NCBI GenBank assembly: GCA_002715965.1
Contig: PBAL01000041.1
Span: forward strand, 1-37,437
Length of the DNA stretch: 37,437 nt
Source of the DNA: Verrucomicrobiales bacterium
Lineage (GTDB): Bacteria; Verrucomicrobiota; Verrucomicrobiia; Limisphaerales; JAYPXF01
Reading direction: 5' to 3'
This document shows, piece by piece, positions 7,348-16,831 of this stretch. The notes under the pieces were generated by a model. That model did no database searches. It was not told where the DNA came from and saw only the letters and a program-made list of their open reading frames with translations. The translations under genes were made by a program, and so were the position numbers. Numbering within the stretch: the stretch's first letter is position 1; each line of letters opens with the position of its first letter.

Positions 7348-9768
7348 TCAATTCGCATCCGGGTTCCACCCATGCATCGCCGATTTGAGGGCGATGCTGC
7401 GGATCAGTTCCGGGACGTTGAAGTTACTCTGCTGGAAAACATTGCGCAATTCCTCCATTGTCGTTTCGCCGAATGCAAGAACCGGTTGCTTCACAGTGTG
7501 ATGAAACAGCTGCTGGATGAACGCGCGATGGGCCGACGGCGTGTCCGCGGCAAACTTCGCGACGTCACGCGCACCGGTGAGTCGGATGGTCGTGCCGGTC
7601 TCGGTTCTGAACTCACTCGTTGAATCAACAGGCTTGTTTTTGTCATGCGTCCGCCAACGGCCGATTCCGTCGTAGTTCTCCAGACTGAAGCCAAGCGGAT
7701 TGATGGTGACGTGGCAGCCCATGCAGGCCTTGGCGCGGGTCAACTCGGTGACCTTCTCGCGCATCGTCAGTTTCGGATCGAAGCCGGTGTCCTTGAATTC
7801 ATTGGCCATGGGCGGTGATTTGAGAGACATGCCGACAATGTTTCGGGTGAGGAACACACCACGATGAATCGGCGAGGTGTCATTGTGATAGGCCAGCGAG
7901 GCCAGCAGCAGAGGATGCGTGATGATCCCTGAGCGTTGCTTCGGATTGAGCGAGACTTTTTGGAAGCCACTGCGAAGATCAGTCCGGCCATAGAGTTTGC
8001 CGAGGCGTTGATTTAGAAAGGTGTAGTCGGCGAGCAACAACTGACGATAGTTGCCATCCTTGCCCCAGACCGCCTCATCCAGAAACAGATTCAGCGATGT
8101 GCGCAAATCGGCGAGCACCAGCTCATCAAACTCGGGGAAGATCTTATCGTCCTTGGCCAGCTCAGCCGCGCGGTCCAGCTCCAACCAATGATGGAAGAAG
8201 CCCCGGAGCTTCGCCTTGCTTCGCCAGTCGCGAGCCATCTGCCCGGCTGCTCTTTCAATCTGCTTCGGCGTCTTGAGCTGGTTCAACCGCACCAGCCCGC
8301 GCAATCGCTGGTCGGGCAGTGAATCCCAGAGTGCGAGCGAAAGTCGGGAAGCAATATCCCACTGATCCGGCGCCGAATCGTGGGGAAGCCCGGGATACAG
8401 GAATCGCGGGGACGTCAACGCGAACAGCACGAGGCGTCTGGCTCCCTGTTCGACAGTGTCCGCCCGATCAAAATGCGGGCCTACGAACAACCTTGCTTCA
8501 TTGCCACTTAACGGTCGCCGGAATGCCCGTTCGACGAATTGCCTTCCGAACTCGCGAATCTTTTCCTCGCGATCCGCCTGCTTGGAATCCGTGCCTGCGA
8601 GCTCGTTGAGGTGTCGAACGACAAATGCGGCCGCTTCGCTGGCACCGGAGGTCACGGCTTCCAGCCAGGTTCTGGATACCGAGCTGCCACGTTCATATCC
8701 GACGCTTCGGTCGTCAGCAGGGAATGGCACCGCCACGGTCAATGAGTCATGGATGATCTGAGGTGCGAGATTGCGTTTTGGAATCGTTCGCAATACTCCG
8801 TGGGGCTGCTTCCAGAGCAGTTCGATCTGGGCGCGCTTGCCCTTGTATTTGAAAAACTCCAGTCGAATCGGATATGGGCGGCCGCCAATCAGGAAGACCT
8901 CAGCCTGCAATTCGCGCAATTTGTTGCCCGGCGCGACGTAGCCATCAATGGTTTTCGTACCCTCCCTAATCTCGTGGTCATTGTGATGACGATTCACCCA
9001 TAAACTGGCCCCGTTGCGCGTGCGGATGACGAACTGATGGGTGCCGGATTCGTCGGGCAACAGGACGCCCTCCCAACGAATTGCAAATTCGTCAGCGGCA
9101 AATTTGCCGGGCACCTCGGAGTTCTTCTTCAGTTTCTTTTTCTGCTCGTCATTGAGTTTCGCCCATTCGCCGAGCTTCTTCTTGGCCTCGCCGGGAATGT
9201 CCTCGCCGAAATCGAAACGGACCCGATCATCGACTCGGTTGAAGTGCCCCATACCCTTCTTGTTCGGGTCGAGCCGGTAACTGCCATAGTAGCTCCCCTT
9301 CAATCCTCGCTCCTGGCGAATGTCGATCGAACCGCGAAATCCGAGCACGAGATCGGCAATGGAGTTTCGGTATTGCGCAACGGTCAGCCGGTTGAGTTCA
9401 ACGCGCGCCGGTGTCTTTCGCGCTCGGGCGGCTTCGGAATAGAACAGGTGATAGATGTAGCCGGCCACGGCCTTGGCATCTTCACCGACGCACTTGTCCG
9501 CGTTGTCCTCCGGCATGGTTCGCTCGATGCGACGCGTCAATGAGGTAAGGTCGCGATTGCCACGCAGTGGATCATCCGTCTTCCCCGCCACGGCCTCGCC
9601 CATGGGGCCGTGACATTCCGAGCAAAGCTTCTGGTAAATCCCGCGGCCCGGATGTTTCTCGAATTGCGTAGCCGCGGCGCTGAACGAACCAGTCGCGACG
9701 GCACCAAAGACCAGCAGGCTGATCCACCGCCGAATAGTTCGGCCACCGAGATTAGAAGAGGCAAGCAT
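7348..9768 (-). CDS. DUF1592/DUF1588/DUF1587/DUF1595/DUF1585 multidomain cytochrome c with PA14 domain
   Basis: Encodes 806 residues from ATG 9768, which gives a basic start and hydrophobic signal peptide ([18 protein letters not shown]); the longer reading from TTG 9810 is unnecessary. A c-type haem motif CSECH lies at residues 49-53. Then come DUF1587 ('[20 protein letters not shown]'), a PA14-like carbohydrate-binding insert ('GSYYGSYR...[17 protein letters not shown]'), DUF1595 ('[15 protein letters not shown]'), DUF1592 ('[16 protein letters not shown]'), DUF1588 ('[20 protein letters not shown]') and a second haem motif CMGCH with DUF1585 ('[18 protein letters not shown]'). This order is the standard planctomycete/verrucomicrobial arrangement. 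Periplasmic electron-transfer or oxidase role is inferred; the DUF1552 partner follows by one base. Confidence 0.93.
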   Translation of the reverse strand: MLASSNLGGRTIRRWISLLVFGAVATGSFSAAATQFEKHPGRGIYQKLCSECHGPMGEAVAGKTDDPLRGNRDLTSLTRRIERTMPEDNADKCVGEDAKAVAGYIYHLFYSEAARARKTPARVELNRLTVAQYRNSIADLVLGFRGSIDIRQERGLKGSYYGSYRLDPNKKGMGHFNRVDDRVRFDFGEDIPGEAKKKLGEWAKLNDEQKKKLKKNSEVPGKFAADEFAIRWEGVLLPDESGTHQFVIRTRNGASLWVNRHHNDHEIREGTKTIDGYVAPGNKLRELQAEVFLIGGRPYPIRLEFFKYKGKRAQIELLWKQPHGVLRTIPKRNLAPQIIHDSLTVAVPFPADDRSVGYERGSSVSRTWLEAVTSGASEAAAFVVRHLNELAGTDSKQADREEKIREFGRQFVERAFRRPLSGNEARLFVGPHFDRADTVEQGARRLVLFALTSPRFLYPGLPHDSAPDQWDIASRLSLALWDSLPDQRLRGLVRLNQLKTPKQIERAAGQMARDWRSKAKLRGFFHHWLELDRAAELAKDDKIFPEFDELVLADLRTSLNLFLDEAVWGKDGNYRQLLLADYTFLNQRLGKLYGRTDLRSGFQKVSLNPKQRSGIITHPLLLASLAYHNDTSPIHRGVFLTRNIVGMSLKSPPMANEFKDTGFDPKLTMREKVTELTRAKACMGCHVTINPLGFSLENYDGIGRWRTHDKNKPVDSTSEFRTETGTTIRLTGARDVAKFAADTPSAHRAFIQQLFHHTVKQPVLAFGETTMEELRNVFQQSNFNVPELIRSIALKSAMHGWNPDAN

Positions 9769-10237
9769 TGCTGCGCTGACAGACGTAATCGGACGGGCCG
9801 GATTACGCAATTACTCTCTGCGGGCGATCTAAGCGAATGCAGGTTCGAATTACTCTCCGCGCTCTTTGCCACTCCCCTCGTTGCCAGGCGACGACTCTCC
9901 TGGTGTCAAACCCAGTTTGGAGAACGTCTATCACGAGCGTTGATGGTCTTTGAGTGAATGCCGAAAGGGGTATTTTTGTGGTTTCACTTTCGGCCCGAAG
10001 AATACACCGAGATGTACACGCAACGCTTGGATTGATGATGGCGGTCAACGCCGAAGCACAACGGAGCGAAACTCAGGAACTGTCGGTTGTGGGTGTTGGG
10101 CCGATCCGAACACCATAATCGAAACCTCGCATTCCCTGCCGCTGAACTGGAAGGGCGTGCATCTTCAGCCCATCACCAAAATGAACAATCCTTCCTTGAC
10201 CGGGTCCAAGCCATTCCCGACGCTCTCGGGCCATAAC
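9769..10237. other. divergent intergenic region without recognised gene
   Basis: About 470 bases lie between the divergent DUF1592 gene and the protease gene. An open frame runs in phase into the protease from 9950, but its translation (Cys/Thr/Arg-rich, no signal) is not credible as protein, and a complete signal peptide begins at 10238. I saw no tRNA fold, strong palindrome or convincing promoter hexamers. Promoters for both genes must be here. Confidence 0.4.
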
Positions 10238-11683
10238 ATGAAACGCCATCTTTGGCTTGCAGCCATTCTTCTCCTCCAGGGCACCTTCGCCGGCGCCGAT
10301 GAAACGGAAAAAGCCGTTGTTCAAATCCTGACCGCCGGACAGCAACCCAACTGGTCCACGCCGTGGCAATTCGGTTCCGTGCGCCGCAGCAGCGGAACGG
10401 GCTTCGTCATCAAGGGACGCAAGATCATGACCAATGCGCACGTCGTGAGCTGGGCGCGTCAGATCCTGGTCAAACGCCCGCAGGATTCCCGGCTTTACGT
10501 CGCCCATGTGAAATACATCGGACACGACTGCGATTTGGCTCTGTTGGAAGTTGAGGATTCGCTCTTCTTCGAAGGGATCAAGCCATTGGAATTCGGCAAA
10601 CTGCCCAAGGTGCGCACGACGGTGGTCACCTACGGTTATCCAGCCGGTGGTGAACAGATCTCGTTCACCCGCGGTGTCGTTTCCCGCATCGAGATGCAGA
10701 CCTACGCGCACATCGGCAACCGCTCGCTGCTCGGCGTTCAGACCGATGCCGCGATTAATCCCGGAAACAGCGGTGGCCCGGTGATCCAGGATGGCAAGGT
10801 GATCGGCGTCGCGTTCCAAGGAATTCCCGGGCTGGAGAACGCTGGCTTCTTCATCCCGCCTCCCGTGATCGAGCACTTCCTCGAAGACATTGATGACAAG
10901 ACTTACGACGGGTTTCCACAGGCAGGCATCCGTTTCGAATCCCTCCAGAACCCGGCCTATCGCAAGAAGCTCAAGCTGCCGGACAACGGTCTGGGCGCTC
11001 GGGTGGATTCGCTGGTCGAGGGAATGCCCGCGGCCAAAGTGCTGGAACTCGATGATGTTGTCCTGAAGGTCGGTGATTATCCGGTCGGCAGCGATGGCAC
11101 GATCATTTACGGCGGCAATCGCCTTCAACTGCCCATGGCAATCCAGGAAGCCCAAAGTGGCGGGCAGGTTCCCGTCACCATCTGGCGCAACGGCGAGAAG
11201 ATCGAGGCCTTGCTCCCGGTTGAATCAAACAAACGGGACCGACGGACCGGCAATCAATACGACCTTCCGCCACGCTACTACGTCTACGGTGGCGTGGTGT
11301 TCACGCCCTTGAGTTTCGATTACATGCGCGCGATTCCATCCAGTTCCTCGACACGCAACGCCTTGGTGTATGAGCTGTTTTATCGTCGCAACGAAAAACC
11401 CAAGACCATGCGCGACGAAGCGATCGTCGTGAGCCGGATACTCCAAGACCGCGTGAATGCGAACCTTCGCATCGTTTCTGGTTCATTGGTGGACAAGATC
11501 AACGGCAAGAAGATCAACAAGCTTGAGGATGTCATCGCTGCCTTTGAGAAAGCTGAAGGCCAACATCACCTGATCGAATTCCAGAAAGAAGGCGCCTTCG
11601 AGGTCCTCGACCGCGAGGAAGCCGACAAGGCCAACAAGAACATCGCCCGCATGTATGGCATTCCTTCCGACCGGAGACTTTGA
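10238..11683 (+). CDS. DegP/HtrA-like periplasmic serine protease with PDZ domains
   Basis: Encodes 481 residues from ATG 10238, which starts a clear signal peptide (MKRHLWLAAILLLQGTFAGA). The trypsin-like domain has an intact triad: His68 in 'IMTNAHVVSWA', Asp99 in 'GHDCDLALLEVED' and Ser178 in 'INPGNSGGPVIQ'. Two PDZ-like regions follow: about 225-300 ('GLGARVDSLVEGMPAAKVLELDDVVLKVGDYPV') and the C-terminal part ('GSLVDKINGKKINKLEDVIAAF'). This resembles plant and PVC Deg proteases with a long C-terminal region more than E. coli DegP. It should act in the periplasm in protein quality control or regulated cleavage. It ends one base before the start of a paralogue that has lost the triad. Confidence 0.92.
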   Translation: MKRHLWLAAILLLQGTFAGADETEKAVVQILTAGQQPNWSTPWQFGSVRRSSGTGFVIKGRKIMTNAHVVSWARQILVKRPQDSRLYVAHVKYIGHDCDLALLEVEDSLFFEGIKPLEFGKLPKVRTTVVTYGYPAGGEQISFTRGVVSRIEMQTYAHIGNRSLLGVQTDAAINPGNSGGPVIQDGKVIGVAFQGIPGLENAGFFIPPPVIEHFLEDIDDKTYDGFPQAGIRFESLQNPAYRKKLKLPDNGLGARVDSLVEGMPAAKVLELDDVVLKVGDYPVGSDGTIIYGGNRLQLPMAIQEAQSGGQVPVTIWRNGEKIEALLPVESNKRDRRTGNQYDLPPRYYVYGGVVFTPLSFDYMRAIPSSSSTRNALVYELFYRRNEKPKTMRDEAIVVSRILQDRVNANLRIVSGSLVDKINGKKINKLEDVIAAFEKAEGQHHLIEFQKEGAFEVLDREEADKANKNIARMYGIPSDRRL

Positions 11684-11684
11684 C

Positions 11685-13136
11685 ATGAAGAAAATCATTT
11701 TCGCACTCGCAGCCATTCTCCTGCTCGCGCCCGGCACGCAAGCAGCACCGCCCAAGTGGGAACAGTCGCTGATCAACGTTCAGGCGACACGTAAAACCTA
11801 CAATCCCTCACGCCCTTGGAGCCGCAGTTCCAGCACGACCGTCAAGACCGCCATGGTGATCGGCAAGAACCAGTTCCTGACGACTGCCGAAGGTCTGCAG
11901 GACTTGTCCATGCTGCGCGTACAGAAGGACGGCCGTGGCACGTGGTGGGACGGCAAACTCAAGTGGGTTGATTACCACGCGAACATCGCAGTGGTTTCGG
12001 CTGCTGAAGAAGAATTCTCTGAAGGACTCGTTCCGGTGAAAATGGGCAACGTGGACACCTCCAAGAAGGATTGGCAGATCCTTCGTTGGAAGTCCGGCAA
12101 TGTTGAGAAGCGTGCTGCGGAATTCAACCAATTTCTCGTGCAGGAAGGTCGTCTGACCTTCATCCAGCATTTGCAACTTGAAGCCAGTTCCGAAATCGAT
12201 GCGGTCGGCTGGGGCGAACCACTCGTTTCCGGTGGCAAGGTGGTCGCGATCGCAACCGGTCAGGCGGACAACAACATCCGTTTCATTCCCGTGAAATTCT
12301 TCCGCAAGGTCCTCGCTGCGCGACAGGCGGGAAAGAATCGCGGACTCGGTTACTTCCCCTTCGTCTGGTCGCCGGTTGCGAATCCGGAAACGTACAAGTT
12401 TCTAAAACTCGACGGTGAACCCCGCGGCGCCATGGTGCTCGAAGTTCCGGTCATTCCCCGCGTCAAGGGCCGGCTGAAGCCCAAGGACATCATCCTCGAA
12501 GTGGACGGCTTTCCGATCGACAACGAAGGCTATTATCGCGATCCCGATCTCGGACTCATCATCATGGAAAACCTTTCCACGCGCGGCAAACTCGCCGGGG
12601 ATGTCGTGAAGATGAAAATCTGGCGCGACGGCAAGGCGATCAACGTGAACTACCCACTTCCGCCGATCCGCTACACGGACAAGTTGTTGCCCGAGCGAAC
12701 GTTCGATCAGGAGCCCGAATACCTCATTGTCGGCGGACTGATGTTCCAACCGCTGAACGTTCCTCTGCTCCGCGCCTTTGGCGGGAACTGGCGAACTCGT
12801 GCTCCGTTCCGCTTGTCCAAGCTTGCCAGCGAGCTTCCCACCAAGGAACGCAAGGCGATGGTCGCGCTGACCGTGGTCATTCCGGATCCGTACAATCTGG
12901 GATATCAAAACGCACGCTGGTTGCCATTGGATACGATCAACGACCAGAGAATCTCCACGATCGCCGATATTCGTGCCGCGCTGAAGAAACCCATCAACGG
13001 ATTTCACGAGGTTCGCTTCATGAAGGGAAGCAGTACCGAGCGCATGGTTCTGGATGCCGATCGCGAGCGGGAGACGACCCAACGCATCCTGCGTCATTAC
13101 CGCATCCCCGCGCCGTCCTTCTTCGGCACCAACTAA
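11685..13136 (+). CDS. catalytically dead DegP-like paralogue (pseudoprotease) with PDZ region
   Basis: Encodes 483 residues from ATG 11685 (signal peptide MKKIIFALAAILLLAPGTQA), one base after the protease stop. It follows the same domain plan as its neighbour, but every triad position is replaced when the two are aligned by eye: 'TNAHVV' becomes 'TTAEGL' (Glu69 for His), 'GHDCDLALLE' becomes 'DYHANIAVVS' (Asn100 for Asp), and 'PGNSGGPVIQDGKV' becomes 'AVGWGEPLVSGGKV' (Trp176 for Ser). The PDZ-like region is kept ('RGAMVLEVPVIPRVKGRLKPKDIILEVDG'; no motif beyond 20 is needed to see it). The reading frame is intact, so it is a functional protein rather than a decayed copy, probably a regulatory or structural partner of the active protease. 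Confidence 0.88.
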   Translation: MKKIIFALAAILLLAPGTQAAPPKWEQSLINVQATRKTYNPSRPWSRSSSTTVKTAMVIGKNQFLTTAEGLQDLSMLRVQKDGRGTWWDGKLKWVDYHANIAVVSAAEEEFSEGLVPVKMGNVDTSKKDWQILRWKSGNVEKRAAEFNQFLVQEGRLTFIQHLQLEASSEIDAVGWGEPLVSGGKVVAIATGQADNNIRFIPVKFFRKVLAARQAGKNRGLGYFPFVWSPVANPETYKFLKLDGEPRGAMVLEVPVIPRVKGRLKPKDIILEVDGFPIDNEGYYRDPDLGLIIMENLSTRGKLAGDVVKMKIWRDGKAINVNYPLPPIRYTDKLLPERTFDQEPEYLIVGGLMFQPLNVPLLRAFGGNWRTRAPFRLSKLASELPTKERKAMVALTVVIPDPYNLGYQNARWLPLDTINDQRISTIADIRAALKKPINGFHEVRFMKGSSTERMVLDADRERETTQRILRHYRIPAPSFFGTN

Positions 13137-13146
13137 TCCCGCGCCG

Positions 13147-13638
13147 GTGAGCGCCAGCGACAAGCTCATTGTCTTTATTGCCAAGGGCTTTGGAACCGGC
13201 TGCGTGCCCAAGGCGCCAGGTACGGTTGGATCCATTGCCGGTGTCGGTTGGGTGGCCCTGCTGCTTCTGCCGGGCGATCGCAAGCTCTACCTTCTCGCGA
13301 CTGTAATTGGCATCTTCGCGTCGGTCTGGCTCTGCACACGCGCGGAGGAGATTCTCCAACAACACGATCCCGGATCGGTCGTGATCGACGAGATCATCGC
13401 CCTGCCGATTTGTTTTCTCCCCCTGGTCATGCGCGATGGAGGTCTGGCAGATCCTCAAACCGTGTTCATCCAAAACTGGCATTGGGCGCCCTTGGCCTTC
13501 GGCTTGTTTCGGCTCTTTGATATTTGGAAACCCTGGCCGGTATTTCAAGTGCAGGCTCTGCCCAAAGGCTGGGGCGTCACGCTCGACGATGTATTGGCCG
13601 GTGTGTATGCCGCAGCGGTCTTGTTCTTCATTCCATAG
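13147..13638 (+). CDS. pgpA: phosphatidylglycerophosphatase A
   Basis: Encodes 163 residues from GTG 13147, 10 bases after the preceding stop. An upstream ATG at 13054 lies inside the previous gene and adds 31 non-conserved residues. Family signatures are clear: 'GFGTGCVPKAPGTVGSIAG' at the N-terminus, 'DPGSVVIDEIIALPICF' (acidic metal-binding stretch), 'FRLFDIWKPWPV' and 'GWGVTLDDVLAGVYAA'. Hydrophobic segments near 25-65, 85-100 and the C-terminus fit an inner-membrane enzyme. PgpA removes phosphate from phosphatidylglycerophosphate to make phosphatidylglycerol. It is probably cotranscribed with the two protease-like genes upstream, an unusual grouping without obvious functional logic. Confidence 0.93.
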   Translation: MSASDKLIVFIAKGFGTGCVPKAPGTVGSIAGVGWVALLLLPGDRKLYLLATVIGIFASVWLCTRAEEILQQHDPGSVVIDEIIALPICFLPLVMRDGGLADPQTVFIQNWHWAPLAFGLFRLFDIWKPWPVFQVQALPKGWGVTLDDVLAGVYAAAVLFFIP

Positions 13639-13641
13639 TCA

Positions 13642-13662
13642 GACCTGTCGGACAGGTCCGAC
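13642..13662. repeat. short compound palindrome between pgpA and rfbF
   Basis: The stretch holds overlapping inverted repeats: GACCTGTC with GACAGGTC (13642-13658), and GTCGGAC with GTCCGAC separated by two bases (13647-13662). It starts four bases after the pgpA stop. With no T-run it is a poor intrinsic terminator; it looks like a REP-type intergenic palindrome. Confidence 0.5.
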
Positions 13663-13672
13663 ACTAAAACCA

Positions 13673-13700
13673 TTGACGCTCCCGGCCCGCTTCGTACCCT
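13673..13700 (+). promoter_or_regulatory. candidate promoter of the CDP-sugar operon
   Basis: TTGACG (13673-13678), a 16-bp spacer and TACCCT (13695-13700). The -35 matches five of six consensus bases; the -10 keeps the T, A and final T. A start near 13707 would give a leader of about 23 bases to the rfbF ATG at 13730. Confidence 0.5.
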
Positions 13701-13729
13701 CCGGCCGTCAGCGCTAAACGAAAGTCCTC

Positions 13730-14503
13730 ATGCAAGTTGTCATTCTATGTGGTGGCCTCGGAACGCGGTTGCGGGAAGAGACGGAATATCGTCCCAAGCC
13801 AATGGTGCCCATTGGTGGCCGCCCAATCTTGTGGCACATCATGAAGACCTACGCGCACCATGGTCATAACGAATTCATCCTTTGCCTCGGTTACAAGGGC
13901 GAGGTGATCAAGGACTACTTCCGCAACTATAATTGGAATACCAGCGACGTCACGCTGACGCTCGGCCAGAACCCCCAGATCGACTACCACAACTCCCACG
14001 GCGAAGAGGATTGGAAGGTCACGTTGCTGGACACCGGACAGAGCACCCAGACCGGTGGCCGACTCAAGCGCGCCCTGGAATACGTGAACGGCGACAAGTT
14101 TCTCGCAACCTACGGGGACGGCGTGACCAACAGCAATATCAACGCCTCCATCGATTTTCACGAACAACATGGAGCACTGGCGACCATCACCGCGATCAAT
14201 CCACCCGGACGCTTCGGCGCCTTGGAACTGGACGGCGATGCAGTGACCGCCTTCAAGGAGAAGCCGGAAAAGGAACGAGCCTACATCAATGGCGGGTTCT
14301 TTGTTTTCGATCGGAAGGTCGGCGACTATTTGACGGACGACAACTGCGTGCTGGAACAAGAACCGATGCGCGAACTGGCCGCGGCCAATCAAATCCGCGC
14401 CTACAAGCATGACGGTTTCTGGCAGTGCATGGATACTTTCCGCGAGCACCAGATGCTCGACGGCATGTGGGACAACGGCACCGCGCCGTGGAAGGTCTGG
14501 TAA
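13730..14503 (+). CDS. rfbF: glucose-1-phosphate cytidylyltransferase
   Basis: Encodes 257 residues, the usual length. The nucleotidyltransferase signature 'VILCGGLGTRLREETEYRPKPM' opens the protein (Gly-rich loop, activating Arg, and Lys of RPKPM), followed by 'GGRPILWHIMKTYAHHGHNEF', 'YVNGDKFLATYGDGV' (the metal-binding Asp) and 'NGGFFVFDRKVGDYL'. It makes CDP-glucose from CTP and glucose-1-phosphate, the entry step to CDP-activated 6-deoxysugars. It is first in a tightly packed operon, with the CDP-glucose 4,6-dehydratase gene starting three bases after the stop, which fixes the substrate of that enzyme. Cytoplasmic. Confidence 0.96.
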   Translation: MQVVILCGGLGTRLREETEYRPKPMVPIGGRPILWHIMKTYAHHGHNEFILCLGYKGEVIKDYFRNYNWNTSDVTLTLGQNPQIDYHNSHGEEDWKVTLLDTGQSTQTGGRLKRALEYVNGDKFLATYGDGVTNSNINASIDFHEQHGALATITAINPPGRFGALELDGDAVTAFKEKPEKERAYINGGFFVFDRKVGDYLTDDNCVLEQEPMRELAAANQIRAYKHDGFWQCMDTFREHQMLDGMWDNGTAPWKVW

Positions 14504-14506
14504 GGA

Positions 14507-15607
14507 ATGTTTCGCAACTACTACCGCGGCCGCAAGATCCTCGTCACCGGACACACTGGGTTCAAGGGCGCATGGCTGTCGTTGTGGTTGCACGAATTGG
14601 GCGCCGAAGTCAGCGGGTTCAGCGATGTCGTTCCTACCAAACCCTCGCTCTTTGAAGTCATCGACAAGGGCACCTTCAGGCACGACATCCGCGGTGACGT
14701 TTCCGACGCCAAGATCGTTGCGAAGGCGATAAAGAAGACCAAGCCCGACCTGGTCTTTCATCTCGCGGCGCAACCACTGGTTCGCCTGTCTTACAAGAAA
14801 CCCCTGTCCACCCTTCAAACCAACGTGATGGGCACTGCCAACGTGCTTGAAGCCCTCCGGAACTCCGGTCAGAAAACCCACGTATTGGTGGTGACTTCTG
14901 ACAAGTGTTACGAGAATCGCAATTGGGACTACGGCTATCGCGAAAACGACCCGCTTGGTGGACACGACATCTATTCAGCCAGCAAAGGCGCCACCGAAGT
15001 CATGACGCACGCCTGGGCACGCTCGTTCTTCGAGCCGGACAAGGAGCTGGGCAACGTCTGCTCTGCCCGCGCAGGCAACGTGGTTGGTGGTGGCGATTAC
15101 GCAGCCGACCGGATCATTCCCGATTGCGTTCGCGCACTGCAAAAAAAGGATGCGATCCAGGTTCGCAATCCAAAGGCCACCCGACCCTGGCAGCACGTAT
15201 TGGATTGCCTCAGCGGTTATCTGTGGCTGGGAGCCCGCGTGGCAACCGGCGGTAAGAATTCCTCGTTCGCATCTGCTTTCAACTTCGGACCGCGCAAGGA
15301 ATCCAATCGTAACGTGGGCGAATTGGTCGAGGCCGTGCTCCAAACCTGGCCCGGCAAGTGGAAGCATTTGAAGCAGAAGAATGCCCCGCATGAAGCCAAG
15401 CTGCTTCACCTGTCCACCGACAAGGCCACACGAGAATTGAACTGGTTTCCAGTCTGGGAATTTGAGGAAACGATTCATCACACGATCGAGTGGTATCGTC
15501 GGCGCCACACCGGCGGGCGCATTGACATGCGAGAGTTTTCCCGCCAGCAAATCCAGGCCTTCAGCGATGCCGCGAAGGACGCCGAGCAGGAGTGGGCACG
15601 CAAATGA
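14507..15607 (+). CDS. rfbG: CDP-glucose 4,6-dehydratase
   Basis: Encodes 366 residues, typical for RfbG. A short-chain dehydrogenase fold is shown by the NAD-binding loop 'VTGHTGFKGAWLSLWL' (residues 13-28) and the catalytic Tyr156 and Lys160 in 'YSASK'. The 'HLAAQPLVRLSYKKP' and 'RPWQHVLDCLSGYL' stretches are typical of this subfamily. It converts CDP-glucose to CDP-4-keto-6-deoxyglucose. A good ribosome site (AAGGA) lies just before the ATG, in the tail of rfbF. Its TGA overlaps the next ATG (15604-15607), so translation of the methyltransferase is coupled. Confidence 0.96.
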   Translation: MFRNYYRGRKILVTGHTGFKGAWLSLWLHELGAEVSGFSDVVPTKPSLFEVIDKGTFRHDIRGDVSDAKIVAKAIKKTKPDLVFHLAAQPLVRLSYKKPLSTLQTNVMGTANVLEALRNSGQKTHVLVVTSDKCYENRNWDYGYRENDPLGGHDIYSASKGATEVMTHAWARSFFEPDKELGNVCSARAGNVVGGGDYAADRIIPDCVRALQKKDAIQVRNPKATRPWQHVLDCLSGYLWLGARVATGGKNSSFASAFNFGPRKESNRNVGELVEAVLQTWPGKWKHLKQKNAPHEAKLLHLSTDKATRELNWFPVWEFEETIHHTIEWYRRRHTGGRIDMREFSRQQIQAFSDAAKDAEQEWARK

Positions 15608-16830
15608 GCGATGGATTGAAATGCCGGTCCTGCGGTGAAGGCACGTTGAGTGAGGTCCTTGATTTGGGGATTCAACCGCTCGCGAACAACCTCCTGACCG
15701 AGGCCGATCTGGAGAAGGAACCCAAGTTCCCCCTGCGACTGATGGTCTGCGAGCATTGCTGGTTGATGCAGATCTCCGAAATCGTTCCTCCGGTCGATCT
15801 GTTCAGCGACTATCTCTATTTTTCCTCCTTCTCCGACACGATGCTTGAGCACTCACGTCGGGCTGCTCATCAGCACACCGAGGATTTCTCGCTCGGATCC
15901 GAAAACCTTGTGGTCGAGATCGCGAGCAACGACGGATACCTGTTGAAGAATTTCAAGGAACTGAACATTCCCTCACTGGGAATCGAACCCGCGGCCAATA
16001 TCGCCGAGGTCGCCGAAAAGGAGGGTATTGAGACGATCGTTGAGTTCTTCGGCACACCGCTCGCACAGAAGCTGGCAGCGGAAGGCCGTGGCGCGGACCT
16101 GATTCTCGGCAACAACGTATTTGCCCATGCGCCTGAGACGAACGACTTTGTCGGCGGCCTGAAAGCTTTGTTGAATCCCAACGGCGTCATTGCTTTGGAG
16201 TTTCCCTACGGTGTTCACTTTGTCGAACGCCTTGAATTCGACACCGTTTATCACGAGCACGTCTACTACTTCACGCTGACCGCGCTGAATCCGCTCTTCG
16301 CTCGACACGGCCTCGTCATCTTCCGCACCGAGCAACTGTCGATTCACGGAGGAAGCCTTCGTCTCTACGCCTGTCACGCTGGCACACGCGGGATCGAGGA
16401 CAGTGCGGCCGATTTGTTGAACGACGAATCGTCGCGCAGAGTGAACAAGCGATCCTACTACGACAGATTTGCAACATCCGTTGATTCCATCCGCAATGAT
16501 CTGCTGGCGAAAGTTACGCAACTGAAAGCCGCTGGAAAATCAATCGCGGCCTATGGAGCCTCTGCAAAGGGCAGCACGCTGTTGAACTACTACGGTCTCG
16601 GCGCCGACTCGCTGGACTTTGTCGCCGATCGCAGCACTCACAAGCAGGGCAAACTCACGCCGGGAACACATCTCCCGATTCAACCACCGGAAGCCTTGCT
16701 GCAGGAACAACCGGATTACGCGCTTCTGCTGACCTGGAATTTCGCGGACGAAATTCTTGCCCAGCAACAGGCTTATCGCGACAAGGGTGGGCAGTTCATC
16801 ATCCCGCTTCCTGAAGTGAAGGTCGTCTGA
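15604..16830 (+). CDS. NDP-sugar C-methyltransferase
   Basis: Encodes 408 residues from ATG 15604. Three parts are visible: an N-terminal zinc-binding domain (Cys7, Cys10, Cys49, Cys52 in 'CRSC' and 'CEHC'), a SAM-binding domain ('LVVEIASNDGYLLKNF', residues about 101-116; 'DLILGNNVFAHAPETNDFV'), and the C-terminal domain typical of sugar C-methyltransferases ('AAYGASAKGSTLLNYYGL'). This is the TylC3/NovU family, which adds a methyl group to carbon 3 or 5 of a 4-keto deoxysugar. The family's 'EHVYYFT' segment (around residue 220) carries the catalytic His/Tyr. Placement directly after rfbG points to CDP-4-keto-6-deoxyglucose, or a derivative, as substrate, giving a branched-chain sugar for the cell surface. 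Confidence 0.94.
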   Translation: MSDGLKCRSCGEGTLSEVLDLGIQPLANNLLTEADLEKEPKFPLRLMVCEHCWLMQISEIVPPVDLFSDYLYFSSFSDTMLEHSRRAAHQHTEDFSLGSENLVVEIASNDGYLLKNFKELNIPSLGIEPAANIAEVAEKEGIETIVEFFGTPLAQKLAAEGRGADLILGNNVFAHAPETNDFVGGLKALLNPNGVIALEFPYGVHFVERLEFDTVYHEHVYYFTLTALNPLFARHGLVIFRTEQLSIHGGSLRLYACHAGTRGIEDSAADLLNDESSRRVNKRSYYDRFATSVDSIRNDLLAKVTQLKAAGKSIAAYGASAKGSTLLNYYGLGADSLDFVADRSTHKQGKLTPGTHLPIQPPEALLQEQPDYALLLTWNFADEILAQQQAYRDKGGQFIIPLPEVKVV

Positions 16831-16831
16831 C

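Noticed and set aside
9838..9870. T-arm-like GGTTCGAATT suggesting a tRNA
   Set aside because: Flanking bases do not pair into T-stem and acceptor stem, and no anticodon arm could be folded.
9950..10237. In-phase extension of the protease by 96 codons
   Set aside because: The extension lacks protein-like composition, and a complete signal peptide starts at 10238.
13745..14965. 406-codon minus-strand frame across rfbF and rfbG
   Set aside because: Both plus-strand genes are complete and recognisable; the antisense frame has no motifs.
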